Shown one piece after another: positions 1 to 6,756 of a stretch of 11,047 bases of DNA (within the stretch, counting starts at the first letter, position 1; each line of letters starts with the position of its first letter). The position numbers and the translations under genes are program-made. A model generated the notes under the pieces. The model was not told the origin of the DNA and did no database searches. It was given only the letters and a program-made list of their open reading frames with translations. Source of the stretch: UBA11524 sp964542315 (lineage in GTDB: Bacteria > Bacillota > Clostridia > Christensenellales > Aristaeellaceae); the NCBI GenBank assembly GCA_964542315.1, contig CAZIUA010000083.1:1-11047 (forward strand). The letters run 5' to 3'.

Positions 1-132
1 TTCCTCCGTGTAATGAAGCGATTTTTGCAAGCAAAATCGCGCGAAAATCGCCGCGTATGTCGCCGATTTTCGATGGGAAGTCGGATGGCTTGCGAGCCCC
101 CCGACACCACCCAGGGTTTGTTGACAGGCTGA
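1..132. repeat. Inverted-repeat-rich non-coding flank
   Basis: I see no convincing gene here. The octamer GCGATTTT or its complement occurs about four times in alternating orientation: near 18-25, 33-40, 44-51 and, as CGATTTTC, 64-71. These form two hairpins. One is 18-28 with 31-40 around an AA loop, with a single extra T. The other is a perfect 9-bp stem, 42-50 with 64-72. Because the arms are alike, other pairings are possible. On the minus strand, bases 7-1 read GGAGGAA, which could be the ribosome binding site of a gene starting just beyond the left edge; this is a guess. Short frames are open on the plus strand (one ends at 132) but lack a ribosome binding site and recognisable protein character. 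Confidence 0.4.
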
Positions 133-161
133 GCTCCCATCCATGGCGGATGGGAGCTTTT
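133..161. terminator. Hairpin terminator downstream of degV
   Basis: A perfect 10-bp stem (133-142 with 148-157, GCTCCCATCC and its complement) surrounds a 5-base loop. It is followed on the plus strand by four T. It lies 17 bases beyond the degV stop on the minus strand, so it can also end that transcript, although no T-run follows on that side. It may serve both directions. Confidence 0.65.
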
Positions 162-178
162 AGGCATGCGTGATGAAA

Positions 179-1054
179 TTACAGCGCGCGTTCCTTGCCG
201 ATGAAGCAGAAGGCCAGCGTGCCGGGGCCGACGTGGGTGCCGATGACCGGGCCGACATTCTCGATGCGGATGGTCATCGCCGGGAGTTTCTCACGGAGCT
301 GTTCGGCGAGCTTTTCCGCGTCGGCAGGCGCGTCCGCATGGAGCACCAGACCGATGGATTCAGTCTGATCCTCCACACATTCAACGGCCTTGTCGATGAG
401 GAAGCTCAGGGCCTTCTTGCGGCCGCGCACCTTGCCCGCCGCGGCGAGCTTGCCCTCGCGGGTCTCGGTGAGGATGGGCTTGAGGTCCAGCAGGGAGCCC
501 AGCGCCGCTGCGGTGGCGGAGATGCGTCCGCCGCGCTGGAGGTATTGCAGGTCATCCACGGTGAAGAAGGCCTGTGCGCGGAGCTTGTTGTCCTCCACCC
601 ACTGGGCGACCGTGTCGAGGGAGGCCCCTGCACGGTACATCTCGTGCGCCTTGAGAACCAGGAGCGTCTGCGGGCCGGAGATGGACAGGGTATCCACGAC
701 GGTGAAGGTCCGCTCGGGGTATTTTTCCAGCAGCGTCTCGCGGGCGGCGCGGATGGCGTTGATCGTCATGGACAGCTGGCTGGAGAATGCCAGGAAAAGC
801 AGATCCTTTCCGCTGGCGAGGATGGGCTCGAAGTACTCCTCGTACACCGTTTCGTTCAGCGCAGAGGTGGTGGGATGCGCGCCCTGGCGCATCTTGTCGA
901 AGAACGCCTTGTGATCCAGCGTTTGCCCCAGATCATCAAAGTATTCCTTCCCATCCAGGGTGTAGGGCATGTACACCACGGGAATGTCGTATTCGACCTT
1001 CAGCGCGTAGGGCAGATCGCTGTCGCTGTCGGTCATCAAAACGTAGTTTTGCAT
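179..1054 (-). CDS. DegV family protein (fatty-acid binding)
   Basis: This 291-residue protein has the standard length and hallmarks of the DegV family. These are an N-terminal strand with MTDSDSDLP (residues 7-15), the PTTSALN loop (61-67), the DTLSISGPQ segment (121-129), the LQYLQRGGRIS motif (169-179) and the C-terminal GPVIGTHVGPGTLAFCFIG (268-286). Studied DegV proteins bind a long-chain fatty acid in the cleft between two domains. The FakB members present it to the kinase FakA for phosphorylation and phospholipid synthesis. No fakA is visible here, so the substrate pathway is inferred. I start at 1054 because an AGGAGG (1065-1060) lies five bases upstream. The frame stays open for 155 more codons upstream, but that part runs through the promoter and has no protein character. 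It is monocistronic, with a promoter at 1113-1141 and a hairpin after the stop. Confidence 0.95.
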   Translation of the reverse strand: MQNYVLMTDSDSDLPYALKVEYDIPVVYMPYTLDGKEYFDDLGQTLDHKAFFDKMRQGAHPTTSALNETVYEEYFEPILASGKDLLFLAFSSQLSMTINAIRAARETLLEKYPERTFTVVDTLSISGPQTLLVLKAHEMYRAGASLDTVAQWVEDNKLRAQAFFTVDDLQYLQRGGRISATAAALGSLLDLKPILTETREGKLAAAGKVRGRKKALSFLIDKAVECVEDQTESIGLVLHADAPADAEKLAEQLREKLPAMTIRIENVGPVIGTHVGPGTLAFCFIGKERAL

Positions 1055-1112
1055 GGCAACCTCCTGAGGATGATGGATGAATGATGAAAATAATATGAAG
1101 GAAACCATGCCT

Positions 1113-1141
1113 ATTGTACAGCGAACGAGCGAAAAATGCAA
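1113..1141 (-). promoter_or_regulatory. Sigma-A promoter of the degV gene
   Basis: Read on the minus strand, the -35 box TTGCAT (1141-1136) is separated by exactly 17 bases from the -10 box TACAAT (1118-1113). These match the consensus at 4/6 and 5/6 positions. This would give a leader of roughly 50 bases before the degV start at 1054. It sits in the 304-base divergent region 1055-1358, which holds only this promoter, the opposite promoter at 1208-1242 and the two leaders. Confidence 0.6.
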
Positions 1142-1207
1142 CTGAAATTCAAAAACTATTGCGCTGGTTGGGTCAAAAACGTTTACAAATATGACGGAAA
1201 TGTGATG

Positions 1208-1242
1208 TTGACTTGCATATGCAGGTATGCTATCATTATAAT
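1208..1242 (+). promoter_or_regulatory. Sigma-A promoter of the exported-protein pair
   Basis: TTGACT (1208-1213) is followed after 17 bases by TATCAT (1231-1236), preceded by the extended -10 dinucleotide TG at 1228-1229. A perfect TATAAT overlaps just downstream (1237-1242). The match is strong. Transcription would begin near 1243-1249, leaving a leader of about 110 bases before the start at 1359. Confidence 0.7.
1214..1223. promoter_or_regulatory. Palindrome in promoter spacer, possible operator
   Basis: The perfect 10-base palindrome TGCATATGCA lies between the -35 and -10 boxes, where a repressor would block polymerase. A related half-site, GCATAT, recurs at 1273-1278. No regulator gene is adjacent, and short palindromes can arise by chance, so this is only a candidate. 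Confidence 0.25.
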
Positions 1243-1358
1243 AGAAGCAGAACCAATGCGACCGACCTGCAAGCATATTGGAATGTGATGCCGTTGCACC
1301 ATGTTGAACGACACTGTTGGCTGACCGAGACAATAGAATTGCGTGATAAGGAGGAAAA

Positions 1359-1919
1359 ATGCGCATGAAACGGCTTTTTTGTGTACTTATGACGCTGGTA
1401 CTGCTGCTGCCGCTCACAGCCCTTGCGGAAAGAGGGCAGAGCGTGATGGTGATGCCGTGGGATGACGAGATGAGACCGCTGGTGACGAACGAAGCAAAAT
1501 ACGACACACAGTATTGCAAGGTTGGGGTGAAGGTCGTTCAGAGAAATGCGGACGGAACGACGAGTGAAAAAGTCATTTTCCCTGTAGCGTTTTCATTCAA
1601 GTATAAGGTGTATGTCTATAAGACCGATGGAAAGTATTCCTCGGTAAGACCTGCCGGCGGTATTTGGCCGACTGTCACGCTCATCAAGAACACGGATTAT
1701 GATTTGGGCCTGTCAGTGGAAAAAATAACAAATCCGGATATCATTTCGTCGAATACCACGGCAACGACCTGGTCGATTACGCTGAAAGGCGGCCTGTACA
1801 ACGTGACCTACAACGAAGTGATCTACCTTGATGAAGATGGCAACCAAATTGGGGAAATACGTTATACAGAAGAATGTTGCTTCAATTATACAATAAGTGG
1901 AGGTGAAGCGAGTGAGTAA
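1359..1919 (+). CDS. Exported protein of unknown function
   Basis: This 186-residue protein is not one I recognise. It begins with a clear Sec signal peptide: basic MRMKR, a leucine-rich core (residues 6-20) and a likely cut after ALA at 23. The mature part alternates hydrophobic and polar residues, suggesting a beta-rich fold, and has three cysteines (53, 173, 174), two of them adjacent. An AAGGAGG at 1348-1354 lies 4 bases before the ATG at 1359 and 10 bases before a second in-frame ATG at 1365, so either could be used. The next gene starts inside its last codons. Base composition is visibly more AT-rich than in the germination genes, with different codon use, which suggests an accessory or acquired pair. 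A cell-surface or secreted role is inferred from the signal peptide alone. Confidence 0.8.
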   Translation: MRMKRLFCVLMTLVLLLPLTALAERGQSVMVMPWDDEMRPLVTNEAKYDTQYCKVGVKVVQRNADGTTSEKVIFPVAFSFKYKVYVYKTDGKYSSVRPAGGIWPTVTLIKNTDYDLGLSVEKITNPDIISSNTTATTWSITLKGGLYNVTYNEVIYLDEDGNQIGEIRYTEECCFNYTISGGEASE

Positions 1920-2439
1920 GCAAGTCAAGAGGTACTGCTGGATTCTTCTCATGGTGTTTGGTATCGTCATTAGCGTTGCGATGGCTGAAAATGATTGTGA
2001 GCATGATTTCAGAAGATCAAGCAGAGAAGATTGGTATCTTGTTGAGACTGTATCGGAAGAAGGACACTTGTATCGCTATTATGCTGATTGGGAGTGCAGC
2101 AAATGCGGCACTGTTGCGGTATTGCCGTTAGATCGTCCTTCTTTCCCGGATGAATTTGTTCCGCACAGCGATTCAGTCAAAACAAGGCATCGTCTGTCAG
2201 AGAATGGTGACCATGTGTTTGATTTGAGGTGTGCTGTGGATGGCTGCACGTTGGTCGTTACAAAAACACATTCAGGGACGACCTTGCATGAAGATCAAGG
2301 GCATGTGAGTCACGGTGTTCATCGGTATATTTACCTTTGCGGTGAATGTACGGCGCTAATTCATGTTGAAAAGAGTTGCCCTGACGAAAATTGTCCCATA
2401 CAAATCTATAAGAAACAACCGGAAGTAGAAGTCGAATAA
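1912..2439 (+). CDS. Exported Cys/His-rich protein, likely metal-binding
   Basis: I place the start at the GTG at 1912, giving 175 residues, because GGAGG at 1899-1903 lies 8 bases upstream. A GTG at 1897 in the same frame has no such site. The gene overlaps its upstream partner by 8 bases, so the two are probably translationally coupled. A signal peptide (residues 1-25, ending AMA) precedes a mature domain with four cysteine pairs in an alternating pattern: C62-x2-C65, C107-x4-C112, C143-x2-C146 and C156-x4-C161, with many histidines between (120-137). The HLYRYY...CSKCG and HRYIYLCGEC segments look like two copies of one unit. This resembles an extracytoplasmic zinc-ribbon array, but disulfides are possible. 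The family is not recognised. Like its partner it is AT-rich compared with the rest of the window. Confidence 0.8.
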   Translation: MSKQVKRYCWILLMVFGIVISVAMAENDCEHDFRRSSREDWYLVETVSEEGHLYRYYADWECSKCGTVAVLPLDRPSFPDEFVPHSDSVKTRHRLSENGDHVFDLRCAVDGCTLVVTKTHSGTTLHEDQGHVSHGVHRYIYLCGECTALIHVEKSCPDENCPIQIYKKQPEVEVE

Positions 2440-2447
2440 GCCAACTC

Positions 2448-2479
2448 GTCCCCCTGCCTTTGAGGAAAGACAGGGGGAC
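2448..2479. terminator. Bidirectional hairpin between convergent genes
   Basis: A perfect 9-bp stem (2448-2456 with 2471-2479, GTCCCCCTG and its complement) continues past one mismatch into CTTT/AAAG, closing a 4-base loop. It lies between the stop of the plus-strand exported pair (2439) and the stop of minus-strand spoVAE (2489), so it can end both transcripts. The plus side is followed by a T-rich stretch; the minus side has no T-run. Confidence 0.7.
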
Positions 2480-2488
2480 ATTCGATTT

Positions 2489-2860
2489 CTATTCCTTCGC
2501 ATGCGGCTGGAACAGCATGGCCGTCAGTGCCCCGAAGAACACGGCGGCGGCGATGCCTGCGGCGGTGTTGGTCAGCCCGCCAGTGAAGGCACCCATCACG
2601 CCGATCTCCTGCACGGCACGCTTCACGCCGGTGGTCAGCGCATGCCCGAAGCCGGTCAGCGGGATGGTCGCCCCTGCACCGGCGAATTCCACCACCGGGG
2701 CATACAGCCCGACGGCGCTCAGGAGCACCCCGGCCACGATATAGCCCACCAGGATGCGCGCAGGGGTCAGTTTCGTTTTGAGGACGAGCCATTCGCCGAT
2801 GGTGCAGATCGCGCCGCCCACGGCGAAGGCTTTCAGCAGATGGAAAAGCAGGGAGATCAT
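2489..2860 (-). CDS. spoVAE: Stage V sporulation protein AE (SpoVAE)
   Basis: This 123-residue integral membrane protein is the length of the short SpoVAE paralogue (SpoVAEb) of Bacillus. Recognisable elements are GGAICTIGEWLV (residues 15-26), a run of hydrophobic helices, and GAGATIPLTGFGHAL (61-75), the counterpart of the conserved G-x-P-x-x-GF segment of SpoVAC. SpoVA proteins form the spore inner-membrane channel that imports Ca-dipicolinic acid into the forespore and releases it during germination. The ATG overlaps the spoVAD stop in an ATGA (2857-2860), and GGAGG lies 7 bases upstream, so translation is coupled. It is the last gene of the cluster; no second SpoVAE (AEa) or SpoVAF follows before the hairpin at 2448-2479. 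Confidence 0.93.
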   Translation of the reverse strand: MISLLFHLLKAFAVGGAICTIGEWLVLKTKLTPARILVGYIVAGVLLSAVGLYAPVVEFAGAGATIPLTGFGHALTTGVKRAVQEIGVMGAFTGGLTNTAAGIAAAVFFGALTAMLFQPHAKE

Positions 2861-3882
2861 CGGTCGGCCTCCAATACGATGGCATGGGCGATGCCGGGGA
2901 TGGTGTCGCCCTGCTGGCTGGATGTGGGCGAGAGCAGCGCGCCCGTGGCCATGAAGAGCACACGGTGCAGTTCGCCCTGCTGAAAGCGGCGGAGGATGTG
3001 TCCGCAGAGGGTGACGGCGGAGCAGCCGCATCCGCTGCCGCCGGCATGGGTATCCTGCTGGGGGGGAAAGATGGTCAGGCCGCAGTCGATATACCGTGCC
3101 GGATCGATGGGCAGACCGCGCTCCTGCGTGAGGGCCAGCAGCAGATCATGCCCCACCTGGCCCAGATCGCCGGTGATAATGAGGTCGTAATCCACGCTGG
3201 TGCGTTTCAGGTCGGTCAGGTGGCGGTGGAGGGTGTCTGCGGCGGCAGGCGCCATCGCTGCGCCCATGTTGTTGGCATCCTTGATGGCCATATCCACGAT
3301 GCGGCCGATGGTGGCGTGCGTGCAGCGGCAGATGGCAGGCAGCTTATCGTCACCGGACACGACTGCTGATCCTGCGCCGGTGACCGTCCACTGTGCCGTG
3401 GGCGGACGCTGACAGCCGTATTCCAGCGGAAATCGGTATTGCCTTTCCGCCGTGCAGAAATGGCTGGACGCGGTGCAGACCGCATGGCGCAGATAGCCGC
3501 CGTCCGTCAGCATCGCCGCGACGCAGAGGCTTTCCGCCATGGTGGAGCATGCGCCGTACAGCCCCAGAAAGGGCGTGTGCAGTTCCCGCACCGCCAGGGA
3601 CGTCGCCATGATCTGATCCAGCAGGTCACCGCCCAGCGCGGCATCGATCTGCCCGTGCGTTAGTCCGGCGCGGCGGATGGCCAGATCCGCAGCGGTATAT
3701 TGGAAGCGGCTTTCCGCCTTTTCCCAGGTCTCCTCGCCAAAGAGATCGTCCTCGATGATCTGGTCGAAGTCATCGTGAAGGGGGCCTTCGCCTTCCTTTT
3801 TGCCCGCGATGGCCGCGCTGGCGACGATCCGCGGACGGTTCGGCAGTACGATGGTCGCCTGGCCGATGCGATTGCATTGCAT
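2857..3882 (-). CDS. spoVAD: Stage V sporulation protein AD (SpoVAD)
   Basis: This 341-residue protein has the family's usual length. SpoVAD has a thiolase-like fold and binds dipicolinic acid on the outer face of the spore inner membrane without being an active condensing enzyme. Visible marks are GLYGACSTMAESL (residues 107-119), whose Cys112 sits in the pocket region, and the diagnostic HAGGSGCGCSAVTLCGHIL (279-297). It has no membrane span, which agrees with a peripheral component held by SpoVAC and SpoVAE. The start at 3882 has AGGAGG 8 bases upstream; the open frame extends further only through spoVAC in another reading. It lies 14 bases after spoVAC and overlaps spoVAE by 4 bases. Confidence 0.96.
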   Translation of the reverse strand: MQCNRIGQATIVLPNRPRIVASAAIAGKKEGEGPLHDDFDQIIEDDLFGEETWEKAESRFQYTAADLAIRRAGLTHGQIDAALGGDLLDQIMATSLAVRELHTPFLGLYGACSTMAESLCVAAMLTDGGYLRHAVCTASSHFCTAERQYRFPLEYGCQRPPTAQWTVTGAGSAVVSGDDKLPAICRCTHATIGRIVDMAIKDANNMGAAMAPAAADTLHRHLTDLKRTSVDYDLIITGDLGQVGHDLLLALTQERGLPIDPARYIDCGLTIFPPQQDTHAGGSGCGCSAVTLCGHILRRFQQGELHRVLFMATGALLSPTSSQQGDTIPGIAHAIVLEADR

Positions 3883-3896
3883 GGTTGGTGCCTCCT

Positions 3897-4373
3897 TTAC
3901 CACGGGATGAATGCGTAGACCAGCCCCACCACCACCGATGCGCTGATGCCCCAGACCAGCACCGGGCCGGCGATGGTGAACAGCTTGCAACCCAGCCCCA
4001 AAACCAGCCCCTCGCGGCGGAATTCCATCGCGGGGGACACCATGGCGTTGGCAAAGCCGCTGATGGGCACGAATGCGCCCGCGCCGCCATACTGCGCGAT
4101 CTTGTCGAACACGCCCACGCCCGTCAGCACCGCGGTGATGAACACGATCATCATGCTGGCAAAGGTGGTGGAGGCGGATACGCTCATGTCCAGCGCGCGC
4201 TGACCCAGTTCCAGAAAGCATTGTCCGAGGGTGCAGATGCATCCGCCGGTGAGGAAGGCGCGGAGCAGCCCCTGCGCCAGCTTTGACCGGGGCGAGAGCC
4301 TGTCCACCAGGAGGGCGTAGCGGTTCAGCTGCCGCTGCCGGAATGGGCTGGGGGCGGCGTTCTTGTCAAACAT
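3897..4373 (-). CDS. spoVAC: Stage V sporulation protein AC (SpoVAC)
   Basis: This 158-residue polytopic membrane protein matches SpoVAC along its length. It has a short polar N-terminus, LTGGCICTLGQ (residues 41-51), a helix around 72-87, then YGGAGAFVPISGFANAM (95-111) and EFRREGLVLGLG (117-128), followed by the last hydrophobic segment. In Bacillus subtilis SpoVAC behaves as a mechanosensitive channel and is taken to be the pore of the dipicolinic-acid channel. The ATG at 4373 has AAAGGAG about 10 bases upstream. The frame is open for 53 more codons upstream, but those are Arg/Ser/Cys-rich and begin without a ribosome binding site. The start overlaps the end of a possible small ORF by 8 bases. 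Confidence 0.95.
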   Translation of the reverse strand: MFDKNAAPSPFRQRQLNRYALLVDRLSPRSKLAQGLLRAFLTGGCICTLGQCFLELGQRALDMSVSASTTFASMMIVFITAVLTGVGVFDKIAQYGGAGAFVPISGFANAMVSPAMEFRREGLVLGLGCKLFTIAGPVLVWGISASVVVGLVYAFIPW

Positions 4374-4497
4374 GGGGGAGCATCTCCTTTCGGGGGCGCT
4401 GAAGGGTGTGAGCCTTCGGCAGGTGCAGGCGGGATTCGCGATCCGCCGGGCGCGGCTGACGGATGAGGATGAATGGTGTCGTTCCGTATCGCTGCAA
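4366..4497 (-). CDS. Possible 43-residue small ORF between spoVAB and spoVAC
   Basis: The 162-base gap between spoVAB and spoVAC contains a frame of 43 codons that starts with TTG at 4497, 7 bases after a strong AGGAGGG (4511-4505), and stops at 4368-4366, overlapping the spoVAC start by 8 bases. This is the same coupling geometry as spoVAA/spoVAB, which also uses a TTG start. The predicted peptide begins MQRYGTTPFILIRQ and is basic (Arg, Pro and His rich), soluble and without a signal or membrane segment. Such composition is also common in meaningless frames of GC-rich DNA. The main support is therefore the otherwise unexplained ribosome binding site and the exact overlap. It could instead be a leader that couples spoVAC translation. 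No family is recognised. Confidence 0.35.
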   Translation of the reverse strand: MQRYGTTPFILIRQPRPADRESRLHLPKAHTLQRPRKEMLPHV

Positions 4498-4535
4498 GGT
4501 CGATCCCTCCTGTTTTGTGATATGATATGCATGCG

Positions 4536-4946
4536 TCATGCGGTGAAGGCCAGCGCGGCCAGCATGGCTCCGGCGGCCTTGCCGAGCATCATGACGAAGC
4601 GCACGCCGGTGGACACATTCCCCAGACGGAAGCGCCGCATGAGGACGGGCGCGACCTCGAGGATCTCCTCCAGCGCGGCGGCGAGCATCCCCACGAACAT
4701 GCCGCCCAGCAGCAGTGCCAGCATGCCGGTGAACGCCGGAAGCCCGAGCGAAAATCCCAGCGCATCATGGAGTGTGGTCAGCATCAGCCCGATGCACATC
4801 GCCCAGGTCAGCATGCGCGGAGAAGCCGCCTGCAGCCTGTCCTGCACGCGGGCGGGTATGAGCAGCACGCCCCAGACGCAGCTGACCGCCACGGAGACCG
4901 TCGCGCCGGTCAAAAGGCCGATGAGGATGGCGAGGGCGTCATTCAA
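4536..4946 (-). CDS. spoVAB: Stage V sporulation protein AB (SpoVAB)
   Basis: This 136-residue hydrophobic protein has about four membrane helices (roughly residues 6-30, 45-65, 70-95 and 115-134), the size and layout of SpoVAB. The best family match is GMFVGMLAAALEEILEVAPVL (82-102), which matches the conserved loop of the family by eye. It is a membrane component of the forespore dipicolinic-acid transport machinery with no assigned individual activity. The start is a TTG at 4946, 9 bases after GGAGG. An ATG at 4942 is in the wrong frame. The start lies inside the last codons of spoVAA (8-base overlap), so translation is coupled. Confidence 0.88.
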   Translation of the reverse strand: MNDALAILIGLLTGATVSVAVSCVWGVLLIPARVQDRLQAASPRMLTWAMCIGLMLTTLHDALGFSLGLPAFTGMLALLLGGMFVGMLAAALEEILEVAPVLMRRFRLGNVSTGVRFVMMLGKAAGAMLAALAFTA

Positions 4947-5496
4947 TGTCGCGGCCCTCCGTTTTCTCCATGTCCTCCTGATATTCGGTCAGCTTGACCT
5001 CCAGGGGCGTCGTGGCCTTGGCGGAGGGCAGCGCGTAGAACACGGCCACCCCCAGCGCGACGCCGATGGCATAGGGGATGGTGATGAGGCGCGTGTCGGC
5101 CGGTGCCTCGCCGGTGAGGGCTTCGTAAACGGCATATTGTGCGCGGGGCATGTCCACATCGGCATGGAACCACGCCAGACCCAGCGCACCGCCGAGAGTC
5201 AGGATGAGCAGGGCTGCGGCCGTCCGCAGGGGCTTCGTGATGTCGCGCGGAACGTCCTTCACCCGGTGGACATAGCAGATGTCCGCGCCGAGCAGGGTCA
5301 CCTCCTCATTCGGGAAGGCACGGCGGAGGGCGTTGGCCACATGGATGGCCTCCAGCTTCCAGATGCCCTGCGCTTCCGGGCAGGGCAGGGTCAATCTTTC
5401 TGCACCGGTGGGGGCGATCAGCCGCGCCGCATCCCCCAAATGGAGGGGCTGCCCCATGGCGACCTTGGCGCGGTTCTGCAGCTGGGCATAGATCAT
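4939..5496 (-). CDS. spoVAA: Stage V sporulation protein AA (SpoVAA)
   Basis: This 185-residue protein fits SpoVAA (about 200 residues). It has a soluble N-terminal domain (1-90, beginning MIYAQLQNRAKV) and two membrane helices, about 93-111 and 137-156, that enclose a short loop. The SpoVAA/SpoVAB pair is needed for dipicolinic-acid uptake in Bacillus. The soluble domain in known structures is two small subdomains of ring-like architecture. Identification rests on overall pattern plus its place directly before spoVAB. The ATG at 5496 has AGGAGG 8 bases upstream. It starts 12 bases after the ypeB stop, indicating one transcript with the germination lytic genes. Confidence 0.87.
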   Translation of the reverse strand: MIYAQLQNRAKVAMGQPLHLGDAARLIAPTGAERLTLPCPEAQGIWKLEAIHVANALRRAFPNEEVTLLGADICYVHRVKDVPRDITKPLRTAAALLILTLGGALGLAWFHADVDMPRAQYAVYEALTGEAPADTRLITIPYAIGVALGVAVFYALPSAKATTPLEVKLTEYQEDMEKTEGRDIE

Positions 5497-5508
5497 GGCG
5501 CATCCCTC

Positions 5509-6747
5509 CTACGCGGCGGTCGAGCCAAAGTCCAGCTGGATGACCTTTTCCAGCAGCAGCTCCTCGCCGGTGATGGCATCGACATAGCTGATGTAGCGTT
5601 CGCCGAGCATGGTCAGGCTGAACTGCCAGCAAAGGCGCTCCTGCGTGCCGCGGGGGAGGAGGCACAGGCGGAAGGCATCCACCTGCGCGGCGGAAAGGCT
5701 CGCGAGTGCTTCGGACGCGGTGAGCAGCGGTGAAGGCAGCTTGCGCGGGATGTGATGCTGCCAGTAGCTGCGCGCCTCCAGCCCGACGACCTCAGCGGTG
5801 TCCATGCGCACCTGCACCAGCACGCGATCCGCCCAGACGAGCACATTGTTCTGCACATAGGCGCAGGTGATGACGCACAGCCCGTCATACACCTGATAGT
5901 AGAGCGCCTCCATCTGCGCAAAGCCGCGGGCGTGCAGGAAATCCAGCGCGGCGCCGGTGCATTCCGCCGGGGTTTTCGACATGGGGAAGGCGGCGGTCTC
6001 CGGGGACATGAGGAGCACCTTGCCGCCCCGGCGTGTGATCTCCAGATTCAGCTGAACATCCGCGGTCTGCAGGGTGACGCCATAGGCTGGCAGTGCGCCG
6101 GAGGTGTCCGGGGCGGGCTGAACGGACAGCACGCGTGCTTCACCGATGAATTCCTTGGCGATGCGGAGCGCTTCACCGCTGCTGACCTCGGTGGAGGGCA
6201 ATGCCTTGTATTCCGCCAGTTCCGCGGCGGAAGGCGGTGCGGTCACGTCCGAGGACGGAAGGGATTCCGCCAGCGATCCGCCCCGGAGCAGCGACTGATT
6301 CGCCAGGGCGACTTCGCCACTGAGGAGATGCAGGCCGGTGAGCATCTCGCGGAGCTGGGCGCGGTCGTCGTCTTCCATGGCGGCCTCGGCGGCGATGTCG
6401 GTCAGCGCCTGCTGGGCGAGGCTGCTCAGGCGGGAGAGAAAGGCGAGCGTCCCCTCGCGCTGCCCATGGGGATCCGGCAGGGCGGCGAGGCCGGTCTGTG
6501 CGCGGTCGGCAGAGAGGATGATCTGCGTCAGGAAGGCCGAGCACTGGCGCGGCGATGCGGTGACGAGCAGCTTCTCCAGCGAGAGTGTCAGCGTTTCGAG
6601 CTCCGCGGCGACACCGGCGACGGCGGCATGGGTCTCTTCGGTCAGGGCGAGCTCCGCGGTGGCGGTGCGGCGCAATTGCACATTCAGCGCGATGAGCAGC
6701 AGCAGGATCGCCACTGATGCGCCGGTGTAGAGCAGGGTCCGTCTCAT
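5509..6747 (-). CDS. ypeB: Germination protein YpeB
   Basis: This 412-residue protein is slightly shorter than Bacillus subtilis YpeB (about 450). It has an uncleaved N-terminal membrane anchor (residues 5-24), then a mostly helical region to about 190, and then a C-terminal half of PepSY-like repeats. The stretch NNVLVWADRVLVQVRMDT followed by VVGLEARSYW (about 306-335) is typical. YpeB sits on the outer face of the spore inner membrane and is mutually required with SleB for assembly and stability in the dormant spore; it is cleaved during germination. Its gene follows sleB by 9 bases, as in other spore formers. Its GAGGTG binding site overlaps the sleB stop. The novelty is downstream, where spoVAA follows after only 12 bases. 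Confidence 0.93.
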   Translation of the reverse strand: MRRTLLYTGASVAILLLLIALNVQLRRTATAELALTEETHAAVAGVAAELETLTLSLEKLLVTASPRQCSAFLTQIILSADRAQTGLAALPDPHGQREGTLAFLSRLSSLAQQALTDIAAEAAMEDDDRAQLREMLTGLHLLSGEVALANQSLLRGGSLAESLPSSDVTAPPSAAELAEYKALPSTEVSSGEALRIAKEFIGEARVLSVQPAPDTSGALPAYGVTLQTADVQLNLEITRRGGKVLLMSPETAAFPMSKTPAECTGAALDFLHARGFAQMEALYYQVYDGLCVITCAYVQNNVLVWADRVLVQVRMDTAEVVGLEARSYWQHHIPRKLPSPLLTASEALASLSAAQVDAFRLCLLPRGTQERLCWQFSLTMLGERYISYVDAITGEELLLEKVIQLDFGSTAA

Positions 6748-6756
6748 CCCATCACC

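Noticed and set aside
121..126. TTGACA as a -35 box on the plus strand
   Set aside because: No -10 box lies at 16-18 bases; the sequence there is the terminator hairpin.
170..1084. A 304-codon plus-strand open frame across the degV gene
   Set aside because: DegV motifs on the minus strand are unambiguous; this frame has none.
4363..5733. A 456-codon plus-strand open frame across spoVAB, spoVAA and the end of ypeB
   Set aside because: It is antisense to well-identified sporulation genes and its composition is typical of a shadow frame.
5752..6717. A 321-codon plus-strand open frame across ypeB
   Set aside because: It is antisense to ypeB, rich in Gly, His, Arg and Gln, and has no start signal.
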